From DATAXV01 sp036272915 (GTDB taxonomy: Bacteria; Chloroflexota; Dormibacteria; Dormibacterales; Dormibacteraceae), in contig DATAXV010000028.1 in assembly GCA_036272915.1 (NCBI GenBank), positions 1 to 9,403 of the forward strand: 9,403 nucleotides of DNA, given 5' to 3'. How positions within the stretch are numbered: position 1 is the stretch's first letter; each line of letters opens with the position of its first letter. The position numbers and the translations under genes are program-made. Shown here piece by piece: positions 1-7,522 of the stretch. The notes beneath the pieces were generated by a model. The model had not been told where the DNA came from, made no database searches, and saw nothing but the letters and a program-made list of their open reading frames with translations.

Positions 1-137
1 ACGATTCGATACCCGGAGGCAGCGTAACCATGTTGAGAAGATCACCGGCGAGCCGTATGCGGGAAAACCGCACGTACGGTTCCTTAGGGGAACGGGGAAA
101 CGGGCTCGCTCTGCGGGCACCGCGCCCCTGACCACCA
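1..137 (+). ncRNA. 3' end of a group II intron (rest of domain IV, domains V and VI), 5' part outside window
   Basis: The stretch carries the signature 3' end of a bacterial group II intron, a self-splicing ribozyme and retroelement. Domain V (50-82) is unmistakable. It is followed by a candidate domain VI in which GGGG at 87-90 can pair with CCCC at 125-128, the 3' strand continuing through TGACCAC. Bacterial group II introns end in AY. An AC at 134-135 or an AT at 138-139 could be the last two bases, so the 3' boundary is uncertain within about 134-139. Bases 1-49 would be the tail of domain IV, where the reverse transcriptase gene usually sits. Frame 1 is open to a TAA at 25-27 and could be the very end of that protein, but eight codons are too few to tell. 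The element abuts the ATG at 138, so the intron lies against the start of the next gene and may have separated it from its original promoter and ribosome binding site. Confidence 0.8.
50..82 (+). ncRNA. Group II intron domain V (catalytic hairpin)
   Basis: The hairpin starts GAGCCGTATG and ends CACGTACGGTTC, the form typical of bacterial introns. Base pairing is G50-C82, A51-T81, G52-T80, C53-G79, C54-G78, G55-C77, T56-A76 and A57-T75. A two-base bulge follows (C73, G74), then T58-A72, G59-C71, C60-G70, G61-C69 and G62-C68. The AGC catalytic triad is at 51-53. The element is 33 bases long instead of the usual 34. The terminal loop is GAAAA, where most relatives have a closing pair around a GNRA tetraloop. 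That suggests loss of one base, either natural decay or a tolerated variant. Confidence 0.88.
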
Positions 138-974
138 ATGACAGCAGCCAACGATCCGGCCGACCCGGCTCTCGATCGGCCCGATGAACCGACAGAGGCG
201 CAGTTCGGCCCGCACCGGTTCTACGCCGGCGAGGGCGGCGGCAGCGAGGAGTTCCGGGGCGCCCGATTCGACGTCGCCGACCTGCGCGGAGCCCGGTTCA
301 CCGACTGTGACCTGACCGGCGTCACGATCCGAGACGGCTGGCTGGTGAACGTGAGCATCTCCGGTCACCTCCGCAATGTCACGGTCAACGGCGTTGACGT
401 GAGCGATTTCATCAGCGCCGAGCTGGACCGCCGGCACCCGGAGCGGGTGCAGTTCCGTGAGACCCGGACGGCCGACGACGTCCGCGCGATGTGGGACACC
501 ATCGAGCGGCTGTGGGCGCACGCAGTCGAGCGAGCCGGGCGGCTACCCGCGGCAGCGCTGACTCAGCGGGTCAACGAGGAGTGGTCATTCGCGCAGACAC
601 TGCGCCATCTCGTCTTCATCACCGACGCATGGGCAAGCCGGACGGTGCTGGACGAGGAGATGCCCTACCACCCGCTCGGCCTGCCGCAGAGCTGGTATCC
701 GGCGGCGGCCGCGGCCGCGCTTGGCATCGACCTGACCGCGCAGCCGGGCTACGCCGAGATCCTGGCCGCCCGTGCCGACCGGATGGCCGTGATGCGACGC
801 ATCGTGGCCGACCTGACCGACGAGAGGCTGGGTCGGCTATGCCAGCGCTCGCCCGCTCCCGGGTACCCGGACGAGGAGCGCACCGTGATCGACTGTCTCG
901 GCGTCGTGATGGAAGAGGAGATGGAGCACTACCGGTTCGCCGTCCGCGACCTGGCCGTGCTGGAGAACAGCTGA
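138..974 (+). CDS. Pentapeptide-repeat / DinB-fold protein
   Basis: The 278-residue protein has two parts. Residues about 38-92 form a short pentapeptide-repeat-like segment (FRGARF, LRGARF, CDLTGV). Residues about 105-275 form a DinB four-helix bundle, with TIERLW, EEWSFAQTLRHLVF and MEEEMEHYRFAVRDLA. H157 and the E260-x3-H264 pair match the metal-binding pattern of the DinB/mycothiol-dependent isomerase superfamily. Members of this family are often annotated as thiol-dependent transferases or detoxification enzymes, but the substrate of this architecture is unknown. The ATG at 138 is the first in frame, with an in-frame stop at 129-131. No Shine-Dalgarno sequence precedes it, and the upstream bases belong to the group II intron end. 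The first roughly 35 residues (low complexity, rich in D, P and G) look like an extension, so the true start could lie further downstream. A small hairpin (989-1003) follows the stop. Family assignment is confident and function is not. Confidence 0.85.
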   Translation: MTAANDPADPALDRPDEPTEAQFGPHRFYAGEGGGSEEFRGARFDVADLRGARFTDCDLTGVTIRDGWLVNVSISGHLRNVTVNGVDVSDFISAELDRRHPERVQFRETRTADDVRAMWDTIERLWAHAVERAGRLPAAALTQRVNEEWSFAQTLRHLVFITDAWASRTVLDEEMPYHPLGLPQSWYPAAAAAALGIDLTAQPGYAEILAARADRMAVMRRIVADLTDERLGRLCQRSPAPGYPDEERTVIDCLGVVMEEEMEHYRFAVRDLAVLENS

Positions 975-988
975 TCATCGGGGCGCAT

Positions 989-1003
989 CGCCGGTGACCG
1001 GCG
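989..1003 (+). terminator. Small hairpin downstream of the pentapeptide/DinB gene
   Basis: CGCCGG and CCGGCG form a perfect 6-bp stem around a TGA loop, 15 bases after the stop codon. There is no T tract. It may act as a U-less terminator, as is common in high-GC genomes, or be chance in GC-rich DNA. Confidence 0.25.
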
Positions 1004-1052
1004 CGGTCCCGGCCATCTGCGACTTCATCACCGCCGGCCACGGTTCGAGTGG

Positions 1053-1081
1053 TTCGCCCGAACTGCGGACGCCCCTAGAGT
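1053..1081 (+). promoter_or_regulatory. Possible promoter of the decayed DinB/DUF664 gene
   Basis: A TAGAGT box (1076-1081) sits 17 bases after a weak TTCGCC (1053-1058). Initiation around 1088-1091 would give a nearly leaderless transcript for the ATG at 1091, which has no ribosome binding site. The -35 match is poor. Confidence 0.3.
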
Positions 1082-1090
1082 AAAGACCCC

Positions 1091-1626
1091 ATGGCCCGCG
1101 TCGATGAGCAAGGCCGGCCGAGGCCACCCCTCCTCGCCGACGAGGCTCCCACCCTGCTCGGCTTCCTCGATCTCCAGCGCGCGACGCTGGCCTGGAAGTG
1201 CGGCGGTCTGGATGCAGCCGGCCTGCGAGCGACATTCGGCGCCTCCTCGATGACGCTGGGCGGTATGCTCAAACACCTCGCCCGCGCTGAAGACCTGTGA
1301 TTCTCGCAACAGCTGCATGGCCGCGATCCGCGGCCTCCCTGGGACACCGATGTGGATTGGGAGTGGGACTGGCAGTCTGCGGCGCTGGACTCGCCCGAGC
1401 AGCTCTTGGGGCCTCTGGAGTGACTCCGTCGCCCGCTCAAGGCGGCTGACGGACGAGGCGCTCGCCGAGGGCCTCGGTCATCCGGCTCGCCCTCGATGGC
1501 GGGAATGGCCGGACGGCCAGTGCCCAGCCTGCGCTGGATTGTGGTCCACATGATCGGGGAGTACGCCCGCCACAACGGCCACGCCGACCTACTGCGGGAA
1601 TCGATCGACGGCCAGACCGAGGGTAG
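1091..1626 (+). pseudogene. Decayed DinB family (DUF664) gene
   Basis: An intact relative would be a DinB-fold protein of roughly 175 residues with the N-terminal pattern LLGFLDLQRATLAWKCGG, then MTLGGMLKHLARAED, and near the C-terminus SLRWIVVHMIGEYARHNGHA and DLLRES. All these blocks are present in order but not in one frame. The first frame runs to a TGA at 1298-1300, where relatives have HW before FS, so this is a nonsense change from a Trp codon. The same frame continues (FSQQLHGRDPRPPWDTD, then DSPEQLLG) to a G run at 1408-1411, where one extra G shifts the frame. GLWSDSVARSRR then reads on in the new frame. Near 1520-1522 one base is missing, which restores the first frame for the C-terminal block. 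The family end lies around 1621-1626. Three lesions in 530 bases, with protein similarity still high, suggest recent inactivation. Sequencing error could explain the indels but less easily the stop. Confidence 0.85.
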
Positions 1627-2108
1627 CCCATCGCAAGAGGACTCGATCCGGCCCGGAGCCACAGACCGGTTACCGCCACCGGCTCATCGACGCCTACGGG
1701 GGAGAGGATCGGGGAGTGGTTTGAGCTCTGGCGGCAAGATCAGCGCCGACATCGCTCACGAATGGCTGCGAGCGATGGGCCACCGCCGGAGCCGAACGGA
1801 ACCTCACGTCAGGCGGTGGCCAGCGAGTGCTCTGGCTGCTCGTCCGGCCGCCGTCGTTCCTCGTCGTCGCCGAATCCAAGGCGAAGCTCGGGAGGCGGTG
1901 CCCGAACCAATCAGGAATCGAGAAGCGCACGTCGCCAGCCCGGGGCTACTGTGGCGTCCATGGGAACAGGCGCCTCGCTGGTCAGGTGGTCCGTCGACGG
2001 TCGCCGTGGTCGGAGAGGAACGGGCGTACTGTTCGAGGCTGGTCCGATCGAGCCGCCCGATGCCCGACGCATACCGCGAAGGCGGCCCGCCGAACAGATG
2101 GAGACACG
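1627..2108. other. Stretch without a recognisable gene
   Basis: Several reading frames stay open here, but this is expected at such GC content. None of their translations shows a family motif, a sensible start with a ribosome binding site, or the third-base bias seen in the neighbouring genes. Two short patches around 1670-1760 read plausibly as protein (YRHRLIDAYGGE in one frame, IGEWFELWRQDQ in another) and may be remnants of a further broken gene, but I do not recognise them. The promoter of the UvrA-like gene must lie in this stretch. I could not pick it with confidence. Confidence 0.5.
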
Positions 2109-4499
<2,391 letters not shown>

Positions 4500-4504
4500 C
4501 CGGG

Positions 4505-4526
4505 ACCGGGCGGTGGTACGCCCGGT
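4505..4526 (+). terminator. Hairpin terminator candidate after the UvrA-like gene
   Basis: ACCGGGCG and CGCCCGGT form a perfect 8-bp stem with a 6-base loop (GTGGTA), beginning six bases after the stop codon. No T run follows, so it would be a U-less hairpin of the kind seen in high-GC genomes. Its position and perfection make it a good candidate. Confidence 0.55.
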
Positions 4527-4601
4527 GACGTAGCGATCATTACTGCCCTGGTCGTATCGCGAATCGCCGCCGGAGCGGATGTCGTCGACGCCCACCTCAT
4601 T

Positions 4602-4607
4602 TATGTT
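4602..4607 (+). promoter_or_regulatory. Possible -10 box for the small membrane protein
   Basis: TATGTT lies in an AT-rich patch (CATTTATGTTT) within very GC-rich DNA, eight bases before the ATG at 4616. Initiation near the ATG would give a leaderless message, which fits the lack of a Shine-Dalgarno sequence. No convincing -35 box is present. Confidence 0.25.
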
Positions 4608-4615
4608 TCTGGGCG

Positions 4616-5029
4616 ATGGACACCCTATCGAACTCGAGGACGGGGGCGCTGCGCGGATCGATCGCGGCGCTGATGGCGATCGCCGCGGTGACCCTCGCCC
4701 TCGCCTCCACGATCCACTTCGGCGTCAGGCTCGGTGCCGGCCAGCTGGCGATCCACGATCCGTTCCCCGGCGCCGCCATCCCCGAGGCCGTGATCGCCTT
4801 CGTCGTCGCCTGCGGCGCGCTCGCCGTGATCGGCCGCCGGGCGGCCTGGCCGGTCGCCCTGGGAACGACGCTGTTCGCCGTGGCCGGCGTGCTCTTCGGC
4901 CTCTCGATCACGCTGGGGAGCGCACGGACCGGGGACGTCGCCTACCACGTCTCCGTTCTCGTGGTGCTGGTCGTGACCCTCTGCCTGCTGGTCACGCCGG
5001 CGGCCCGGCGCGCGCTGCGCCGGCGTTGA
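4616..5029 (+). CDS. Small four-helix integral membrane protein of unknown function
   Basis: This is a 137-residue hydrophobic protein. Predicted membrane helices are at about 15-37, 55-73, 78-100 and 108-128. The N-terminus is short and polar, and the basic C-terminal tail (RRALRRR) should face the cytoplasm, giving an even number of crossings with both ends inside. A charged or polar loop (GVRLGAGQLAIHDPF) lies between helices 1 and 2 on the outer face. I recognise no family motif. Small actinobacterial membrane proteins of this layout are usually annotated as hypothetical. The start at ATG 4616 has no clear ribosome binding site, so a leaderless start is possible. An overlapping ATG at 4603 is out of frame. 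The gene ends seven bases from the stop of the convergent anmK gene and does not belong to that operon. Confidence 0.7.
   Translation: MDTLSNSRTGALRGSIAALMAIAAVTLALASTIHFGVRLGAGQLAIHDPFPGAAIPEAVIAFVVACGALAVIGRRAAWPVALGTTLFAVAGVLFGLSITLGSARTGDVAYHVSVLVVLVVTLCLLVTPAARRALRRR
5005..5023. terminator. Hairpin at the convergent gene end
   Basis: CCGGCGC and GCGCCGG form a 7-bp stem with a five-base loop (GCGCT), overlapping the last codons of the small membrane protein. It lies 14 bases beyond the stop of anmK on the other strand, so it could end transcription from either side. There is no T tract, and the GC-rich arginine codons could create it by chance. Confidence 0.35.
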
Positions 5030-5036
5030 ACTCTCC

Positions 5037-6209
5037 TTACGCCGTCTCCCAGACCAGGCGCCTGGGCATGGAGGGTGCCGGCGGCGGCAGCCGCAGACCC
5101 CCCCGCCCTGGGGTGACGCTGCCCAGGATCACCGGCCTCGAGCCGCCGGTGCAGCTGGGCACGGTGGCGGCCAGCCCGCTCACGGTGTAGAAGCCGATCA
5201 GGGCGAAGGCGAGCGCCTCCTTGGCAGCCTCGGGAACGCCCAGGTCGTCCGAGCGGCGCAGCCGGATCGGCGCCAGCCGCCGGCCCAGCCGTTCCATCAG
5301 GACCGGGTTGCGGGTGCCTCCGCCGGAGGCGAAGACCTCGGCGACGGAGAAGCGCTCCAGGTCAGCCGCGATCGTCTCCACCGTGAGCTGGGTCAGCGTC
5401 GCCACCAGATCGTCGCCGCCGACCTCGAGGCCGGCGGCCATCCGGTCGACGTAACCGGGGTGGTAGAGCTCCTTGCCGGTGCTCTTGGGCGGCGCCTGGC
5501 GGTAGTACGGATCGCTGAGCAGGCGCTTCAGCAGCAAGGGGTCGATCCGCCCTCGGCGGGCGCGGGCGCCATCGCGGTCGAGGCTCTCGGCCCCGTCGGT
5601 GAGGCGTCTGACGGCGGCGTCGATCAGCGCGTTGGCGGGTCCGGTGTCGAAGGCGAGCGGCTCCCGGCCATCCCCGACCACGGTGACGTTGGCGATCCCG
5701 CCCAGGTTGAGCGCCGCCCTGACCGTCCCGGGACCAACCGCCAGCAGGAGGGAGTCGAGCAGACTCACCAGCGGGGCCCCCTGGCCGCCCACGGCGATGT
5801 CCCGGGCGCGGGTGTCGGCGACCACGGTGAGGCCTGTGCGCTCCGCGATCCACGCCGGCTCGCCCAGCTGAAGCGTGCCCAGCGCGCGCCCCTCCTCGAC
5901 CCAGTGGAAGACGGTCTGCCCGTGCGAGCAGCACAGCTCCGCCGAGCCCTGGCAGAGCTCGGCATCGGCCCAGGCGGCGGCGTCGGCGAAAGCCTGCCCG
6001 AGCAGCGTGTCCAGCCGGCAGACCTCCTCCAGCGTGGTGGCGGCCGGAGGCAGGGCGGCGGCGAGGCGGTCGCGAAGCCCCGCGGGGTGGGGGCATGAGG
6101 CGGAGCCGAGCAGACGGCACCGGAGCAGGTCGCCCTCCAGGAAGAGATCGGCGGCGGCGACGTCGATGGCGTCGAACGAGGTTCCCGAGATCATCCCGAT
6201 CACCCGCAC
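5037..6209 (-). CDS. anmK: Anhydro-N-acetylmuramic acid kinase
   Basis: AnmK hydrolyses the 1,6-anhydro ring of anhydro-MurNAc and phosphorylates it with ATP, giving MurNAc-6-phosphate in the cytoplasm during peptidoglycan recycling. The 390-residue product shows the family signatures of the ASKHA kinase fold: GTSFDAID at 9-16, SHGQT at 95-99, ADTRARDIA at 131-139 followed by GGQGAPL, and LNLGGIANVT at 168-177. FDTGPANALIDA is at 187-198, with D188 the expected catalytic base. STGKELYH is at 243-250, ASGGGTRNP at 294-302 and PEAAKEALAFALIGF near 326-340. Proteobacterial enzymes have SLDG and GPGN where this one has SFDA and GPAN. I believe the first change is common in actinobacterial members. 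The start is GTG at 6209-6207, with GAGGTGG four bases upstream (+ strand 6214-6220). An ATG at 6222 behind GGAGG is out of frame. The gene is transcribed away from the GntR-GNAT fusion through a shared control region. The usual next enzyme, the MurNAc-6-P etherase MurQ, is not in the window. Confidence 0.95.
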   Translation of the reverse strand: MRVIGMISGTSFDAIDVAAADLFLEGDLLRCRLLGSASCPHPAGLRDRLAAALPPAATTLEEVCRLDTLLGQAFADAAAWADAELCQGSAELCCSHGQTVFHWVEEGRALGTLQLGEPAWIAERTGLTVVADTRARDIAVGGQGAPLVSLLDSLLLAVGPGTVRAALNLGGIANVTVVGDGREPLAFDTGPANALIDAAVRRLTDGAESLDRDGARARRGRIDPLLLKRLLSDPYYRQAPPKSTGKELYHPGYVDRMAAGLEVGGDDLVATLTQLTVETIAADLERFSVAEVFASGGGTRNPVLMERLGRRLAPIRLRRSDDLGVPEAAKEALAFALIGFYTVSGLAATVPSCTGGSRPVILGSVTPGRGGLRLPPPAPSMPRRLVWETA

Positions 6210-6213
6210 CGGA

Positions 6214-6220
6214 CCACCTC
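6214..6220 (-). promoter_or_regulatory. Ribosome binding site fixing the anmK GTG start
   Basis: On the minus strand GAGGTGG lies four bases before the GTG start. A second GGAGG at 6226-6230 precedes an ATG at 6222-6220 in another frame, giving a stacked initiation region. The GTG is chosen because only its frame gives the AnmK N-terminus (MRVIGMISGTS). Confidence 0.7.
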
Positions 6221-6261
6221 ATCGACCTCCCTGTTCGTTGACTGGAACGTACCGCCGCCGC

Positions 6262-6290
6262 TTGACCATACCAATCCGAATTGGTAGGTT
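6262..6290 (+). promoter_or_regulatory. Promoter for the GntR-GNAT / hydrolase operon
   Basis: TTGACC (6262-6267), a 17-base spacer and TAGGTT (6285-6290) form a good sigma-70-type promoter. Initiation seven to nine bases downstream would fall at 6297-6299, exactly on the ATG at 6299, implying a leaderless or nearly leaderless mRNA. The spacer is filled by the palindrome core, so repressor binding would block RNA polymerase. Confidence 0.65.
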
Positions 6291-6293
6291 CAA
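6265..6293 (-). promoter_or_regulatory. Promoter for anmK
   Basis: Read on the minus strand, TTGAAC (6293-6288), a 17-base spacer and TATGGT (6270-6265) form a promoter that mirrors the plus-strand one. Its -35 box overlaps the -10 box of the other promoter and the reverse. Initiation near 6258 would give a leader of about 49 bases carrying the anmK ribosome binding site. Polymerase could not occupy both promoters at the same time. Confidence 0.65.
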
Positions 6294-6298
6294 GTCGA

Positions 6299-7522
6299 AT
6301 GGCCTCCACGCCGAACGGCCGGGCACCGGCCACCAAGCACGCCCAGCTCAGGGAGGCGCTCGCGGTTCGGATCGAGCAGCTCCCCGAGCATGCGCCGCTG
6401 CCGCCCGAGCGCGAGCTGGCGGAGAGCAATGGCGTCTCCCGGCAGACCGTGCGCCAGGCGCTCCAGCGCCTCGCCGCCGAGGGTCTCGTCTACCGGCGAC
6501 AGGGCAGCGGAACCTACGTCGCCAGCCGCCATCAGCTTCAGGCGCTGGAGCTGGGCGGTGCCGAGGGGCGCGAGTCCCGGCTCATCGGCGCCCTCCGCCG
6601 CCCCGCCGGCGAGATCGCCGGCCGCCTCGGTCTGGCCTCCGACAGGGAGCTGATCGAGGTGTCGCGGCTGCGTCTGGCGGATGGCGAACCGGTCGCCCTC
6701 GAGCGCGTCTTCGTCGAGGCCGAGCGCTTCGACGCGCGCTGGGGAGCGGCGAGCGAGGAGGACGCGCTGTCAGACGTCTTCCGAGACTCCCACGGCCTCG
6801 AGACGGTGAGGGTTGAGCAGGAGATCGAGGCCGTGGCCGCCGCGCCCGAGGAGGCGGACCTGCTCGGCGTTCCCGCCGGCGCCCCGCTCCTCCTCGTCGA
6901 CCGCCGCGCCCTCGACTCGGAGGGCCGTCCGGCGAGCCTCGCCCGCATCCTCTATCGAGGTGACCGGCACCGGCTCGCCGCAGGCGCCGTGCAGGACCGG
7001 TCCGACCCCGAAGGTCCGCTCATGATCCGCCCGGCGCGGCCCGCCGACGCCCCGGCGATGGCCCGGATCTTCGTCCGCGCCTGGCGCCGCGCCTACCCCG
7101 GCGTCGTCGACGACACGGTCCTGGAGGCTCTCGACGAGGAACGGATGACGGTCCACTTCCAGCGTCTGATCGAGCTGCCCGAAGAGCGCTCACGCGTGCT
7201 GCTCGCCCTGCGCCGGGGCCGACCGTCCGGCTTCACCCGCTTCGGGCGCGATCCCGACGAGGCGGCCTCGGGCCACGTCTTCTCTCTGTACGTCTCGCCG
7301 TCCGCGGCCGGGCAGGGTGTGGGGCGGACGCTGCTCGAGGAGGCGCTGGCCGAGCTCGGCGAGGGGGGTCATAGGGTGGTCACGCTCTGGGTCTTCGAGG
7401 CCAACGGCCGGGCCCGGGGTCTCTATGAGGGGCTCGGCTTCCGGGCCGATGGGGGCAGGCGGGTCGAGGACGACTACGGCGCCCAGGAGGTCCGGCTGCG
7501 GCGCACGGCGGAGGCGACGTGA
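6299..7522 (+). CDS. GntR/UTRA transcription regulator fused to a GNAT acetyltransferase
   Basis: One open frame of 407 residues encodes two complete domains. Residues 1-241 are a HutC-subfamily GntR regulator. A winged helix (about 13-76) contains LPPERELAESNGVSRQTVRQ and the wing YRRQGSGTYV, and a UTRA effector domain (about 85-232) follows. 241 residues is the normal size of a free regulator of this kind. Residues 242-407 are a GNAT N-acetyltransferase. It begins MIRPARPADAPAMARI, a typical GNAT N-terminus, and has the acetyl-CoA loop AGQGVG at 337-342, then WVFEANGRARGLYEGLGF. UTRA domains usually sense sugar phosphates or small metabolites. Given anmK opposite, a recycled amino sugar such as MurNAc-6-P is a reasonable guess. 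The start ATG 6299 follows the promoter directly. An upstream in-frame TTG at 6281 lies inside the operator. The junction Met 242 has its own ribosome binding site, so a free acetyltransferase may also be made. The stop overlaps the start of the hydrolase by four bases. The acetyltransferase substrate is unknown. Confidence 0.9.
   Translation: MASTPNGRAPATKHAQLREALAVRIEQLPEHAPLPPERELAESNGVSRQTVRQALQRLAAEGLVYRRQGSGTYVASRHQLQALELGGAEGRESRLIGALRRPAGEIAGRLGLASDRELIEVSRLRLADGEPVALERVFVEAERFDARWGAASEEDALSDVFRDSHGLETVRVEQEIEAVAAAPEEADLLGVPAGAPLLLVDRRALDSEGRPASLARILYRGDRHRLAAGAVQDRSDPEGPLMIRPARPADAPAMARIFVRAWRRAYPGVVDDTVLEALDEERMTVHFQRLIELPEERSRVLLALRRGRPSGFTRFGRDPDEAASGHVFSLYVSPSAAGQGVGRTLLEEALAELGEGGHRVVTLWVFEANGRARGLYEGLGFRADGGRRVEDDYGAQEVRLRRTAEAT
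7010..7024 (+). promoter_or_regulatory. Internal ribosome binding site and ATG at the GntR-GNAT junction
   Basis: GAAGG (7010-7014) lies seven bases before ATG 7022-7024, which is in frame and falls exactly at the first residue of the GNAT domain. It would allow independent translation of a 166-residue acetyltransferase from the same message. It may be a relic of two genes whose stop codon was lost. Confidence 0.55.

Larger units (their letters stand above)
6261..6294. promoter_or_regulatory. Palindromic operator, probably for the GntR-type regulator
   Basis: The core is TACCAATCCGAATTGGTA at 6269-6286, with perfect 7-bp arms around CCGA. The symmetry extends outward. CTTGACCA to the left mirrors GGTTCAAG to the right, giving 15-base arms that match at 13 positions across 34 bp. 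It lies directly upstream of the gntR-like gene, overlapping both divergent promoters. Autoregulation from such a site is usual for GntR/HutC repressors. The sequence is AT-rich relative to its surroundings and unlike the TGGTCTAGACCA core of DasR/NagR sites, so the regulator should have its own specificity. Confidence 0.75.

Noticed and set aside
2021..2038. GAAC and GTTC half-sites resembling an actinobacterial LexA box upstream of the UvrA-like gene
   Set aside because: The halves are nine bases apart, whereas the LexA box needs four. No second candidate was seen.
1827..2108. N-terminal extension of the UvrA-like protein by 94 codons
   Set aside because: The extension has no family similarity, no ribosome binding site at its ATG and arginine-rich chance composition. 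ATG 2109 has GGAG five bases upstream and matches where family members begin.
5362..6429. 355-codon minus-strand frame overlapping anmK and the operator
   Set aside because: It is arginine- and proline-rich, out of frame with anmK and shows no domain.
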